This document shows positions 26,134-34,701 of a DNA stretch of 36,039 bases, in pieces (position 1 is the stretch's first letter; every line of letters starts with the position of its first letter). The DNA is from Anaerophaga thermohalophila DSM 12881 (GTDB lineage: Bacteria; Bacteroidota; Bacteroidia; Bacteroidales; Marinilabiliaceae). The notes under the pieces were generated by a model. That model did not search any database. It saw only the letters and a program-made list of their open reading frames with translations, and was not told the DNA's origin. The position numbers were made by a program, and so were the translations under genes. The stretch lies in the NCBI RefSeq assembly GCF_000191885.1, contig NZ_AEWI01000029.1:1-36039 (forward strand), written 5' to 3'.

Positions 26134-26207
26134 AAAATTATGCACTGAGCATAACAGAGATGGTCACAATTCAGTTTTGTCCAAAAAAACAATTAAAAAT
26201 ATAAGAT

Positions 26208-27965
26208 ATGACAAGAAAAAATATACCAGACCTGGTAAAACAAAGAGCCGAACAATGGCTTAAGGGTAAATATGACGAGGAAACCAAGGCCAAGGTGAAG
26301 GAAATGCTTGAGAGCGATGACCCTTCCGAATTAATTGATGCATTTTATAAAGACCTGGAATTTGGAACCGGGGGCTTGAGAGGCATCATGGGGACAGGAA
26401 GCAATCGTATGAATAAATACACGGTTGGATCAGCTACTCAGGGACTGGCCAATTATCTGAAAAAAGAATTTGCCGGACTTCAGGAAATTAAAGTGGTAAT
26501 TGGTCACGACTGCCGTAACAACAGTCGTTTCTTTGCCGAAACGGTAGCCGATATTTTCTCGGCCAACGGCATTAAAGCCTTCCTTTTTGATGATCTGCGG
26601 CCCACCCCTGAAATTTCGTATGCCATCCGCGAATTAAAGTGTCAGAGTGGTGTTATCTTAACCGCATCACACAACCCTAAAGAATATAACGGATACAAGG
26701 CTTATTGGGAAGACGGCGCTCAAATTATAGGGCCACATGATAAAAACATCATCAACGAAGTTCGGAAAATTACGAATGTTGAAGATATTAAATTTGAAGG
26801 TAACCCCGATTTAATTGAAATTATCGGGGCCGCCATGGACGAAAAATTTATTCAGCAGGTCGCTTCACTCTCTTTCAATCCCGATGTTATCCGGCGTCAG
26901 AAAGATATGAAAATAGTTTTCAGCCCCATCCACGGCACTACAGTCAAAATTCTCCCCCAAGCCTTGAAAAGGATAGGCTTTGAGAACATCATTCATGTCC
27001 CGGAACAAGATGTTGTAAGTGGCGACTTCCCTACTGTTGTTTCGCCCAATCCCGAAGAACCTGCCGCCATGGAAATGGCAATTGCCAGGGCCGAAGAAAC
27101 CGGTGCCGACCTTGTGGTTGCTACCGACCCCGACGGAGACCGGTTGGGCGTTGCATTCAGAAATGAAACCGGCAGGTTTGTCCTGGTCAATGGCAACCAG
27201 ACCGCCATTTTACTCACCTGGTACATGCTGAACCAATGGAAAGAAAAAGGCTTGTTGACAGGAAAAGAATACACGGTAAAAACCATTGTCACCTCCGAGC
27301 TTATAAAAACCATTGCCGATGCCGCAGGAGTGGAATGTTATGATACATACACGGGGTTCAAATGGATTGCCGCAATAATAAGAGAACTGGAAGGCCGGAA
27401 AAAGTATATTTGCGGCGGTGAAGAAAGCTACGGATTCCTCCCTGGTGATTATGTCCGCGATAAAGATGCAGTGGGTGCAGTGGTTATGATGAGTGAAATT
27501 GCTGCTCTGGCAAAAGACCAGGGAAAATCGCTCTTTGAATTGCTCCTTGACATTTACATTACGTATGGTTTTTCACAGGAAAAGATGAAATATATTGTAC
27601 GTGAAGGAAAGAGTGGAGCTGAAGAGATTGAATCTATAATGAAAAAATTCAGAGAGACACCTCCAACCCGCCTTGGCGGCGCCAAAGTATCATTGGTGAA
27701 AGATTATCTGACACTGAAATCAAGGAATCTTATCACCGGCGAAGTTACCGAAATAACCGATAAGCCGACCACCTCCAATGTTCTCCAGTTCTTTACTGAA
27801 GACGGTTCCAAAATTTCGGTTCGGCCCTCAGGAACCGAACCAAAAATTAAATTTTATTTTGAAGTAAAAGATGAACTGAAAAAACGGGAAGATTTCAATA
27901 ACGTTACTGAAAAGGCTCTGAAAAAAATAGACCGGATAATGGACGATATGGAAGTGGACGAATAG
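26208..27965 (+). CDS. Phosphohexomutase (phosphoglucomutase/phosphomannomutase family)
   Basis: A 585-residue alpha-D-phosphohexomutase interconverting hexose 6- and 1-phosphates. Domains in order carry the phosphoserine loop TASHNPKEYNGYK near residues 151-163, the metal loop DPDGDRLG near 307-314, the sugar loop GGEESYGFLPGDYVRDKDA near 404-422, and the phosphate-binding loop RPSGTEPKIKFYFE near 543-556. The length and FGTGGLRGIMGTG start are those of the longer bacterial PGM/PMM type (as in B. subtilis PgcA). It may feed glucose-1-phosphate to the upstream dTDP-rhamnose and UDP-sugar genes, but the repeat elements between suggest a separate transcript. It ends in a strong palindromic terminator. 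Confidence 0.94.
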   Translation: MTRKNIPDLVKQRAEQWLKGKYDEETKAKVKEMLESDDPSELIDAFYKDLEFGTGGLRGIMGTGSNRMNKYTVGSATQGLANYLKKEFAGLQEIKVVIGHDCRNNSRFFAETVADIFSANGIKAFLFDDLRPTPEISYAIRELKCQSGVILTASHNPKEYNGYKAYWEDGAQIIGPHDKNIINEVRKITNVEDIKFEGNPDLIEIIGAAMDEKFIQQVASLSFNPDVIRRQKDMKIVFSPIHGTTVKILPQALKRIGFENIIHVPEQDVVSGDFPTVVSPNPEEPAAMEMAIARAEETGADLVVATDPDGDRLGVAFRNETGRFVLVNGNQTAILLTWYMLNQWKEKGLLTGKEYTVKTIVTSELIKTIADAAGVECYDTYTGFKWIAAIIRELEGRKKYICGGEESYGFLPGDYVRDKDAVGAVVMMSEIAALAKDQGKSLFELLLDIYITYGFSQEKMKYIVREGKSGAEEIESIMKKFRETPPTRLGGAKVSLVKDYLTLKSRNLITGEVTEITDKPTTSNVLQFFTEDGSKISVRPSGTEPKIKFYFEVKDELKKREDFNNVTEKALKKIDRIMDDMEVDE

Positions 27966-27974
27966 CAGAGAATT

Positions 27975-28016
27975 ATAAAAACAAAAGTTCCGGAATTCCG
28001 GAACTTTTGTTTTTAT
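27975..28016. terminator. Bidirectional terminator, 42-bp perfect palindrome
   Basis: The sequence is perfectly self-complementary around 27995/27996: ACAAAAGTTCCGG, AATT, CCGGAACTTTTGT, with flanking A5 and T5 runs. It gives a rho-independent terminator on both strands, ending the phosphohexomutase (+) and, 7 bp beyond its stop, the helicase (-). Confidence 0.92.
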
Positions 28017-28022
28017 ACATCA

Positions 28023-29441
28023 TCATTCAAAAAACGCATCAGGAAAGTTAACAAAATAAACCCGTTCGGTAGCTCTTGTTACCGCTGTATAGAGCCACCG
28101 CAGCAAGTCGCGGGTAAGATAATCCTCTGTAAAATATCCCAAATCCACAAATACCGCTTTCCACTGGCCACCCTGCGATTTATGACAAGTCATGGCATAG
28201 GCAAATTTCACCTGGAGGGCATTGTAAAAATCATTTTCTCTTGTATTTCTGTATTGCTTTTTTGAGTCAGATACATCTTCATAATCCTTCATCACTTCAT
28301 AAAAAAATTTCTCCTGCTCTTCCTGAGTTAGCCCCGCTGCTTTACTCATCAGGGAATCCAGGATAATCCGGACATCAATTTCAATTTCTTTATAGTCAAC
28401 CAGCCGAAGGACGACATCCGCAAAATGATGGCCGTAAAGATTATGGTAATTGTTTATCCTGATAACTTCAGCTATGTCACCGTTGGCAATAAAGCCAATT
28501 TCTTCGTTATCTTTTAACCAGTGATAATTATTCTTCATCATTAAAAGATAATCGCCCACTGACAACTGTTCTTCCCTGAAAAGCACTGTATTTCTTATGC
28601 CCTGATTATACAAATTGGCCCTTTTATTAGTCCGGCATATCACCAATGTGTCTTCCAACCCGTAATTGCTGTAACAATAATCGAGTTCTTCAATCAGTTC
28701 GGTCCCCGTGATGCGAAAAACATCCGGAAATCCCTCAACCCGAAAGCGGGGATAATCCATAGTTTCAGACTGATTTGCCAGCATTTCCCGCAGCCGGGTA
28801 GCATTAAAGAGTATACCGCTACCGATTTTTTGACGTATCACATCGGTCAAAGTTGCAGAAAACACGTTTAACCCGAGAGCAGCTATATTGTTCTCTTCGA
28901 GTGCAGGACTCAGGGTGATGCCAACAGGTGGCAACTGAGCATCATCTCCAATAAGCATCAACTTGCAGTTCCGGCCTTCGTAAACATAGCGCACCAGATC
29001 GTCGAGCAACCTGCCTGATCCAAAAAATCCCCCTCCCCCGTCATTTGCAATCATTGACGCCTCATCAACGACAAACAATGTATCTTTGTGTAAATTGCGA
29101 TCCAGGTCAAAAGCAGCAAATCCATCTTTTGAGGATTTCTGACGATAGATTTTTTTGTGTATGGTGTACGCCGGAGCACCGACACTATTCCCCAAAACCT
29201 TGGCTGCCCGTCCTGTAGGAGCAAGAAGAACCGACTGCTGACCGAATTCATTCAAAACCTTCACAATAGACCTGACAAGAGTTGTTTTTCCCGTTCCTGC
29301 ATAGCCTCTCATAACAAAAGCCGTATCACCCGTCCGATCGGCTAAAAACCGGGCAATTTGGCCGATTGATTCTTTTTGCGACGGAGTAGGCTCCATCCCA
29401 AATTCAGTAAGTATTCTTTCTTTCAGAAAATCTTCCAGCAT
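28023..29441 (-). CDS. RecD-like superfamily 1 DNA helicase
   Basis: A 472-residue ATP-dependent helicase. Motif I is GYAGTGKTTLVRS near residues 45-57; the Q-type motif TPSQKESI precedes it. Motif II is FVVDEASMI near 121-129, and motif III is LIGDDAQLPPVG near 160-171. Motif V/VI features lie at the C-terminus: MTCHKSQGGQWKAVFVD and WLYTAVTRATERVYFVN. This is the short, single-unit RecD/Dda-like type without a RecB/RecC partner nearby, often annotated as AAA ATPase or exodeoxyribonuclease alpha subunit. Probably a stand-alone 5'-3' repair or replication-restart helicase. It shares a bidirectional terminator with the phosphohexomutase. No TAnnTTTG box was found in its upstream gap. Confidence 0.9.
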   Translation of the reverse strand: MLEDFLKERILTEFGMEPTPSQKESIGQIARFLADRTGDTAFVMRGYAGTGKTTLVRSIVKVLNEFGQQSVLLAPTGRAAKVLGNSVGAPAYTIHKKIYRQKSSKDGFAAFDLDRNLHKDTLFVVDEASMIANDGGGGFFGSGRLLDDLVRYVYEGRNCKLMLIGDDAQLPPVGITLSPALEENNIAALGLNVFSATLTDVIRQKIGSGILFNATRLREMLANQSETMDYPRFRVEGFPDVFRITGTELIEELDYCYSNYGLEDTLVICRTNKRANLYNQGIRNTVLFREEQLSVGDYLLMMKNNYHWLKDNEEIGFIANGDIAEVIRINNYHNLYGHHFADVVLRLVDYKEIEIDVRIILDSLMSKAAGLTQEEQEKFFYEVMKDYEDVSDSKKQYRNTRENDFYNALQVKFAYAMTCHKSQGGQWKAVFVDLGYFTEDYLTRDLLRWLYTAVTRATERVYFVNFPDAFFE

Positions 29442-29677
29442 ACTTTTATTTCTCCTTCTACAACCGGCATTTGTCTTCCTGCAAATTGTCAGTTACATTT
29501 GATTCAGATAAAAAAAACATCTGCTTTGCTGACTACCAGCTCAGCTTCAGGCAGTGCAGACAGTTTCGGTGAATCCTATAGCGCTAATATTCAATATTAT
29601 ATCAGTGATTATCCATAAAAAATTAATTCACAGCACATTATTGCTGTCAAATTAAAAAATATTGCGATACAATAAAT

Positions 29678-29818
29678 GAGCCCGGTCTAAAAAGCATCTT
29701 TGTTGCCAAACTCGTTGTTGTTTTAAATTTTGCATCCTCATTAACAGCAAGTTAACTCCGGTACAAAAATTTAAAACGCCTTGATTTTGACAAAAATATG
29801 CTTTTTTATACTGCACTC
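29678..29818 (-). mobile_element. Element A, copy 4 (141 bp, reverse orientation)
   Basis: Very close to the reverse complement of copy 1, including the apical GTTAAC. The ends are GAGCCCGGTCTAAAAAGCAT and (inverted) GAGTGCAGTATAAAAAAGCA. The flanks ATAAAT (29672-29677) and ATAAGT (29819-29824) match at five of six bases. It lies between divergent genes; 29442-29677 upstream of the helicase shows no other feature. Confidence 0.87.
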
Positions 29819-29906
29819 ATAAGTCATCAAAGGAAAAAAAAACAGAAGCGAAAACAAAGATTTATGAATTATTTGGTATAAAGAAATGGCGGTTTGAATT
29901 TTTTTT

Positions 29907-29914
29907 TAAATTTG
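29907..29914 (+). promoter_or_regulatory. Candidate -7 box for the 29949-32007 operon
   Basis: TAAATTTG fits TAnnTTTG and lies 35 bp before the ATG at 29949. No TTG at normal spacing. The AT-rich context makes a chance match possible. Confidence 0.4.
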
Positions 29915-29948
29915 TGCAATCGAAACAAAAACAAAAATCCGAAAAATA

Positions 29949-30578
29949 ATGAAAACAGCAATCCAGATTATTCTGACCATTGCCATCCTTGCCTTGGGAT
30001 ATTTGTGTTGGGAAAGCATTCAGAAGCCGGTAAGATTTAACGAAACCCACCAAATGCGGCAGGAGAAAGTTATTGAACGCCTCCAGGGCATTAGAGAAGC
30101 GCAGAGAGCATACAAATCAGTGTATGGGAAATTTACCGGAAGCTTTGATACGTTGATCAACTTTATCAACAACGATTCACTCGCGCTCATTCACATGGAA
30201 GGAAGGTTGACCGACAGCATGATTGAAGAAGGAATGACCGAACTGAGGGCACTAAAAATGGGAATCATCCAACGCGATACCATTTACGTTGCCGTCAAGG
30301 ATTCTCTTTTTGGTAAAAATTTCGTACCCGATTCACTCCGATATGTTCCTTTCACCAATAAAGAAGAGTTTGAGATGGAGGCCACAACCATAAAAACGGC
30401 ATCGGGTGTTGAAGTGCCTGTTTTTGAAGCAAAGGTACACAACAATACTTACCTCAAAGGTCTTGATGAACAACTTATTATCAACTTAAACGAAGAAGCC
30501 AAAGCTTACGGAAAATATCCCGGCCTCAAAGTGGGGTCACTCACCGAAGCAAACAACAGCGCCGGTAATTGGGAATAA
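29949..30578 (+). CDS. Membrane-anchored protein of unknown function
   Basis: A 209-residue protein with an N-terminal hydrophobic segment (AIQIILTIAILALGYLCW, residues 4-21) and no obvious cleavage site, so probably an anchor with the rest periplasmic. After it comes a charged helical stretch, VIERLQGIREAQRAYKSVYGKFTGSFDTLINFI. Its hydrophobic helix, 'AQ.AY....G.F' pattern and 'FDTL' resemble pseudopilin-like or type-II-secretion-like N-terminal layouts. That resemblance is only loose, with no prepilin cleavage motif. It is conserved in Bacteroidota as far as I recall, without a known function. It starts an operon with the DUF3822 gene (17 bp gap) and rsmD. Confidence 0.65.
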   Translation: MKTAIQIILTIAILALGYLCWESIQKPVRFNETHQMRQEKVIERLQGIREAQRAYKSVYGKFTGSFDTLINFINNDSLALIHMEGRLTDSMIEEGMTELRALKMGIIQRDTIYVAVKDSLFGKNFVPDSLRYVPFTNKEEFEMEATTIKTASGVEVPVFEAKVHNNTYLKGLDEQLIINLNEEAKAYGKYPGLKVGSLTEANNSAGNWE

Positions 30579-30595
30579 CCTCAAATATTTGAATT

Positions 30596-31456
30596 ATGGT
30601 TCCCGACCTTTCGTTAGTTGACGAAACCTTTGACACCAATATTACACAGTCATATTTTTTATCCATCCAGGTGTGCCTGGATGGATTTTCTTTTTCTATT
30701 CTCGACCCTGTTCGAAATAAATACATCCAGTTCAGATACTTTTCTTTTCATCCCAAGGTCAAAGAAAGCGATCTGCCTGAACTCACAAACAGGATATTCG
30801 AACAAAACGAGCTTTTAAATCTCCCCTACAAAAAAGTTTTTATTCTCATTCCTTCCCGTTTTTCAACATTGGTTCCATCAGGACTTTTCACTCCTGATGA
30901 GGCTGCCGCATGGCTCCGTTTCACTCATGAGGTTCCCGAAAATCATAATGTTGTATTTTCCCAGATGAAGCTTGCCGACGCCTGGAATATTTTTGCGATT
31001 CCTTCTCACCTGAGTGATATTTTTAAACGGCAATTCCCGGAACCCTCTTTTTTTCAGCAATACATCCCTATGACCGAGACAAAACTTGCCATTAGCCGGC
31101 CAGGTGTAAGTAAAACACAATTAATTATCAACTTACAAAACAATTATTTTGACATAGTAGTGCTTGAAAAAAACAATCTTAAACTCAGCAACTCATTCCA
31201 GATAAGAGGTGAGAATGATCTGATCTATTACACCCTGTTTGTTTTCGAACAATTGCAGCTTCTTCCTTCCAATATCGAAGTACAGCTCATCGGGGCCCAT
31301 CCCGAATTCGATGCCATCAGGAAAACATTGGAGAAATACATCAAACATGTCAAACAGCCCGGTTTGCCTTCAGGTTTCCAATACAGTTATCTTTTTAAAG
31401 ATGTCCCCGGTCACCGGTTTCATAATTTGTTAAGTCTGGCATCATGCGTATCGTAA
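30596..31456 (+). CDS. DUF3822 family protein
   Basis: A 286-residue cytoplasmic protein with no signal peptide or membrane segment. I recognise it as DUF3822, a Bacteroidota family usually next to rsmD. Its layout hints at an actin-like (ASKHA/PilM-type) fold: SYFLSIQVCLDGFSFSILD near residues 20-38, a mid segment TQLIINLQNNYFDIVVLEKNN, and LIGAHPEFDAI toward the end. This is a structural guess. Together with the preceding pseudopilin-like anchored protein it is reminiscent of a reduced pilus-type assembly pair, but no other assembly gene is near. The last 13 bp overlap the start of rsmD, implying translational coupling. Confidence 0.75.
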   Translation: MVPDLSLVDETFDTNITQSYFLSIQVCLDGFSFSILDPVRNKYIQFRYFSFHPKVKESDLPELTNRIFEQNELLNLPYKKVFILIPSRFSTLVPSGLFTPDEAAAWLRFTHEVPENHNVVFSQMKLADAWNIFAIPSHLSDIFKRQFPEPSFFQQYIPMTETKLAISRPGVSKTQLIINLQNNYFDIVVLEKNNLKLSNSFQIRGENDLIYYTLFVFEQLQLLPSNIEVQLIGAHPEFDAIRKTLEKYIKHVKQPGLPSGFQYSYLFKDVPGHRFHNLLSLASCVS

Positions 31457-32007
31457 GCGGTCAGCTAAAAGGCCGGCGATTTTCACCGCCGTCATCTTTT
31501 AAAGCCCGGCCAACTACCGATCAGGCCAGGGAGAGCCTTTTTAATATTCTCAACAACCTGATTGATTTTGAAAGCGAAGAAGTACTGGATTTATTCAGTG
31601 GAACCGGAGCCATATCTTATGAATTTGCATCACGAGGATGTTCCTCTGTTACTGCGATTGAGAAAAACTATGCAAATTTCAGTTTTATTAAAAAAACAGC
31701 AGCCGGGTTCAATATTGAAAATAATCTGAAAGTTATTAAAGCCGATGTATTCAAATTCATCGAAAAAAATAATAAGAAATACACCTTCATTTTTGCCGAC
31801 CCCCCTTTTGACTTACCACAAACAGAAGAATTGCCAGGCATGGTGATGAATTCCGAAATTTTAACAAAAGACGGCTTATTCGTCCTCGAACATGGTCCGG
31901 ACAAGAATTTTGAAAACAACCCGTTCTTCTGGCAAAATCGCCATTATGGCAAGGTCAATTTCTCCTTTTTTAAAGTAAAAAAAGATAAAAAAGGGCCATC
32001 AGACTGA
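31444..32007 (+). CDS. rsmD: 16S rRNA (guanine966-N2)-methyltransferase
   Basis: A 187-residue SAM-dependent methyltransferase for G966 of 16S rRNA. It has the N-terminal MRIVSGQLKGRRF, RPTTDQARESLFNIL, the SAM motif LDLFSGTGAISYEFASRG near residues 48-65, and the catalytic DPPFDLP near 119-125 (the adenine/guanine N-methylase DPPF motif). It overlaps the DUF3822 gene by 13 bp. The last codons form part of the downstream terminator stem, so the stop (32005-32007) lies inside the hairpin loop region. Confidence 0.95.
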   Translation: MRIVSGQLKGRRFSPPSSFKARPTTDQARESLFNILNNLIDFESEEVLDLFSGTGAISYEFASRGCSSVTAIEKNYANFSFIKKTAAGFNIENNLKVIKADVFKFIEKNNKKYTFIFADPPFDLPQTEELPGMVMNSEILTKDGLFVLEHGPDKNFENNPFFWQNRHYGKVNFSFFKVKKDKKGPSD

Positions 32008-32026
32008 TTTCTGATGACCCTTTTTT
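31987..32026. terminator. Bidirectional terminator between rsmD and tRNA-Asp
   Basis: AAAAAAGGG-C-CATCAG (31987-32002) pairs with CTGATG-A-CCCTTTTTT (32011-32026) around an 8-base loop. Runs of A and T flank both sides, so it can end the rsmD transcript (+) and the tRNA transcript (-). The rsmD stop codon is inside the loop. Confidence 0.88.
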
Positions 32027-32027
32027 G

Positions 32028-32101
32028 CGGTCTGGACGGGACTTGAACCCGCGACCTCCGGCGTGACAGGCCGGCATTCTAACCAACTGAACTACCAGAC
32101 C
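32028..32101 (-). tRNA. tRNA-Asp (anticodon GTC)
   Basis: A 74-base cloverleaf on the minus strand. The acceptor stem GGTCTGG pairs with CCAGACC. The D-arm has TTGGTTAGAA, the anticodon stem CCGGC/GCCGG carries loop CTGTCAC with anticodon GTC (32065-32067), and the T-arm has GGTTCAAGTCC. The discriminator is G, as expected for Asp. CCA is not encoded. A near-consensus promoter lies just upstream and a terminator directly after. Confidence 0.97.
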
Positions 32102-32136
32102 GGAAATGTATGCTTCCCTTTGTTTTTAAAGCGTTG

Positions 32137-32166
32137 CAAAGATAACGGTTCTTTTTAATTCTGCAA
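32137..32166 (-). promoter_or_regulatory. tRNA-Asp promoter
   Basis: On the minus strand the -7 box TATCTTTG (32137-32144) and the -33 TTG (32164-32166) are separated by 19 bp, the Bacteroidota optimum. The predicted transcription start is some 30 bp before the mature tRNA 5' end. It is the clearest promoter in the window. Confidence 0.75.
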
Positions 32167-32203
32167 TACTATTGATGTAGAAAATCCACTTTTTTCGTGC
32201 CTG

Positions 32204-33634
32204 TCATTCAGATATCCGGTTGTGTTTTTTCAGCAATCCATCAACGGTCATAATCTCAAGATAGGTGGTTCCCCCGCCTATTCCGAAACTGCCTCCGAGA
32301 TAGGCAACAAGGTCATCATCCTGAATGATATGGTATTTTTTCAAACGCATCAGGGTATTGCTCAAAATTTCACTTTTTGAACTGCCCGGTTCTGTAAGCT
32401 CCGGAAAGACTCCGTACGAAAGTGCCAGTTCGCGCCCTACACGTTTATTGTAACAAAGCGCAATCACAGGATTAGGTCCGCGAAAAGCGGCCAGATAACG
32501 GGCTGTTTTTCCTGTCAGACTATCTGTCAGTACCGCTTTTATATCCAGTTCTTTAGATGCTTTCACAGCCGTATCGGCAAGGTAAGCGGTAATATCATGC
32601 CCGACCACATCCACAGGAATATCATTCCGGGTATCTTTGGCAGCTTCCACTTCTTCGGCTATCCGCGACATAGTCTTAACCGACTCCACGGCATATTCCC
32701 CATAAGCAGTTTCTCCACTAAGCATGATTGCATCGGTACGGTAATAAATCGCATTCGCAACATCGGTAACCTCTGCTCTGGTTGGGCGGGGATTTTTGAT
32801 CATGGAATGCAGCATTTGAGTAGCAACAATAACAGGCTTTTTAGCCTCTACACATTTACGAATCAATTGACGCTGCAGCCCGGGTATTTTTTCCTGGGGA
32901 ATCTCAATCCCGAGATCGCCCCTTGCCACCATAACACCGTAAACATGCTCAAGAATTTCATCTATCTTCTCTACCCCCTCCTGATTTTCTATTTTCGCAA
33001 TTATTTTAACCGGGCTGTCGTAATCATCAAGAATATTTTGAATTTCAAGAACATCCTCCTTGTTGCGAACAAAAGAGTGAGCAATGAAATCAATATCATT
33101 TTCAATGGCAAACCGGATAAAACTTTTATCTCTCGGGGTTACCGATGGCAAATTAATGCGCACACCCGGCACATTCACACTATTCCGGCTGCCAAGCACA
33201 CCATTGTTAAGCACTTTACATAGTAATCCGTTACTTTTTTTCTCAATGACTTCCAGTCCTATTTCTCCGTCGTCAATCAAAATAGTGGTACCGCCAGAAA
33301 CATCGTCGGCTATCTGTGAATAAGATACGCATATTTTTTTGCTGGTGGTTCTTCCATCTGGTTCGCCTGCGAGAAGAATTTCGGAACCTGCTTGTAGTTC
33401 AATGTCCTTGTCTGTTACTGTTGTACGAACTTCAGGCCCTTTTGTATCAATAAGAATGGCGATTTCGTCGGACACTGCCCTGATATTATTAACAATCCTG
33501 GTTATGCCATCAAAATCTAAGTGAGCGGTATTCAATCTTGCTACATTCATCCCCGCCTCAAAGAGGTTTCTGATAAACTCAACTTCACACCTTTTGTCAG
33601 AAATTGTTGCAACAATTTTGGTGAACTTCTTCAT
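32204..33634 (-). CDS. pyk: Pyruvate kinase
   Basis: A 476-residue glycolytic enzyme converting phosphoenolpyruvate and ADP to pyruvate and ATP. Conserved parts: N-terminal KIVATISDKRCEVEFI, MNVARLNTAH, the ADP-site region IDTKGPEVRT, and the metal/substrate region KIENQEGVEKIDEIL and ARGDLGIEIPQEKIP. The signature continues as KPVIVATQMLHSMIKNPRPTRAEVTDVANAI and DAIMLSGETAYG. The C-terminal allosteric domain (from about 350) is complete. The catalytic lysine lies in IIAKIEN. The gene begins 33 bp after aroQ on the same strand, so the two are probably co-transcribed. The tRNA-Asp after it has its own promoter. Confidence 0.97.
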   Translation of the reverse strand: MKKFTKIVATISDKRCEVEFIRNLFEAGMNVARLNTAHLDFDGITRIVNNIRAVSDEIAILIDTKGPEVRTTVTDKDIELQAGSEILLAGEPDGRTTSKKICVSYSQIADDVSGGTTILIDDGEIGLEVIEKKSNGLLCKVLNNGVLGSRNSVNVPGVRINLPSVTPRDKSFIRFAIENDIDFIAHSFVRNKEDVLEIQNILDDYDSPVKIIAKIENQEGVEKIDEILEHVYGVMVARGDLGIEIPQEKIPGLQRQLIRKCVEAKKPVIVATQMLHSMIKNPRPTRAEVTDVANAIYYRTDAIMLSGETAYGEYAVESVKTMSRIAEEVEAAKDTRNDIPVDVVGHDITAYLADTAVKASKELDIKAVLTDSLTGKTARYLAAFRGPNPVIALCYNKRVGRELALSYGVFPELTEPGSSKSEILSNTLMRLKKYHIIQDDDLVAYLGGSFGIGGGTTYLEIMTVDGLLKKHNRISE

Positions 33635-33667
33635 TCATTTTCATTTTAAAGCAAATACTTCCTTCGA

Positions 33668-34087
33668 TTATAGATTCAGCAACGCTTCAATGGCCAGCCG
33701 GTAGGAGTCAAGGCCAAAACCGCAAATAACACCCCTGCAAACCGGTGAAAGAAAAGAGTGGTGCCTGTAATTTTCACGCTTAAAAACATTAGAGATGTGC
33801 ACTTCAATTACAGGTACTTCAACCGCAGAAACAGCATCGGCCAAAGCAACAGAAGTATGAGTGTAGCCTCCTGCGTTCAGAATAATACCGAAATCGCCAA
33901 ATCCATATTCATGAATTTTATTGATCAATTCCCCTTCAATATTGGATTGAAAGTAATCAATTTGGATTGAAGAAAATTTCTTTTGTAAAATATCAAGATA
34001 CTGGTCGAAGGATTCCTTTCCGTAAGTATCCGGCTCACGAATGCCCAATAAATTCAAATTCGGCCCATTGATAATCAGAATTTTCAT
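33668..34087 (-). CDS. aroQ: 3-Dehydroquinate dehydratase, type II
   Basis: A 139-residue enzyme of the shikimate pathway, removing water from 3-dehydroquinate. Type II hallmarks are all present: INGPNLNLLGIREPDTYG with catalytic Y22, NAGGYTHTS with N71 and H77, EVHISNVFKRENYRHHS with H97 and R108, and GFGLDSY near the end. The length is normal for the dodecameric family. Its ATG lies directly next to repeat B, so any promoter must be inside or overlap the repeat. It is followed at 33 bp by pyk. Confidence 0.97.
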   Translation of the reverse strand: MKILIINGPNLNLLGIREPDTYGKESFDQYLDILQKKFSSIQIDYFQSNIEGELINKIHEYGFGDFGIILNAGGYTHTSVALADAVSAVEVPVIEVHISNVFKRENYRHHSFLSPVCRGVICGFGLDSYRLAIEALLNL

Positions 34088-34090
34088 CAG

Positions 34091-34340
34091 TATAAAATTA
34101 GTCTAAGTCATTGGTCTGATGGAACTCGCATGATTGATTATATACATGTTCTTTTGTGACAATCTTTGTCATGCTCGTTTCATCCGTATATAATTTACTT
34201 AAGTCATTGGTCTGATGGAACTCGCATGCAAGCATTTATACATATTCTTGATGTGGTATGCCTTGTCAAGCCCGTTTTATCTTACCATCTTACATCTAAA
34301 AATCTAATAATCTATTAAAACAAACTTTGCCATGCCATTT
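34091..34340 (-). repeat. Repeat B, two tandem units plus a partial third
   Basis: Units of 97 bp (34091-34187 and 34188-34284) both contain AAGTCATTGGTCTGATGGAA and a CTCGTTTCAT-type end. The partial third unit (about 34285-34340) has two 8-bp tract units then ATTAAAACAAACTTTGCC. It directly abuts the aroQ start. Similar blocks lie at 6941-7246 and, in opposite orientation, at 19887-20018. Confidence 0.78.
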
Positions 34341-34343
34341 CAT

Positions 34344-34360
34344 GAGTACGATCTAAAACA
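34344..34360 (+). repeat. Solo terminus resembling element A
   Basis: GAGTACGATCTAAAA resembles the A right-end terminus GAGTACGGTCTAAAA with one mismatch, but nothing else of the element follows. It abuts repeat B, as at 20023. Confidence 0.4.
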
Positions 34361-34701
34361 GAAATTTAACAGAGTGCAAAAATACGACATCATCATAAAT
34401 AAAAAAACTGCGTGCAATACTTTATACAAAGAACTGTCAAACAATTTATTGCTGCTGAGCAAACAAATCTGATAACTGAGTGTTGTAACAATATATTACA
34501 AAATCTATTGATATGACAAAATATTTAAGAAAATATTTGCATTTACATAAAAAAATTTCGCAACTTTAACCAATGGTATTTTCTTTGATTATCTATCCAT
34601 GATTTAACCTTAAGTGTTCATAATAAATGAAAGTTAAGATATTTAACATCTGCTGAAACAAAAGTGAATGCAGCTAAATTTACGGAATAATAATTGTTAT
34701 T

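Noticed and set aside
25989..26204. 71-codon open frame before the phosphohexomutase
   Set aside because: Most of it lies in the nested MITE-like element C; the predicted protein reflects repeat sequence.
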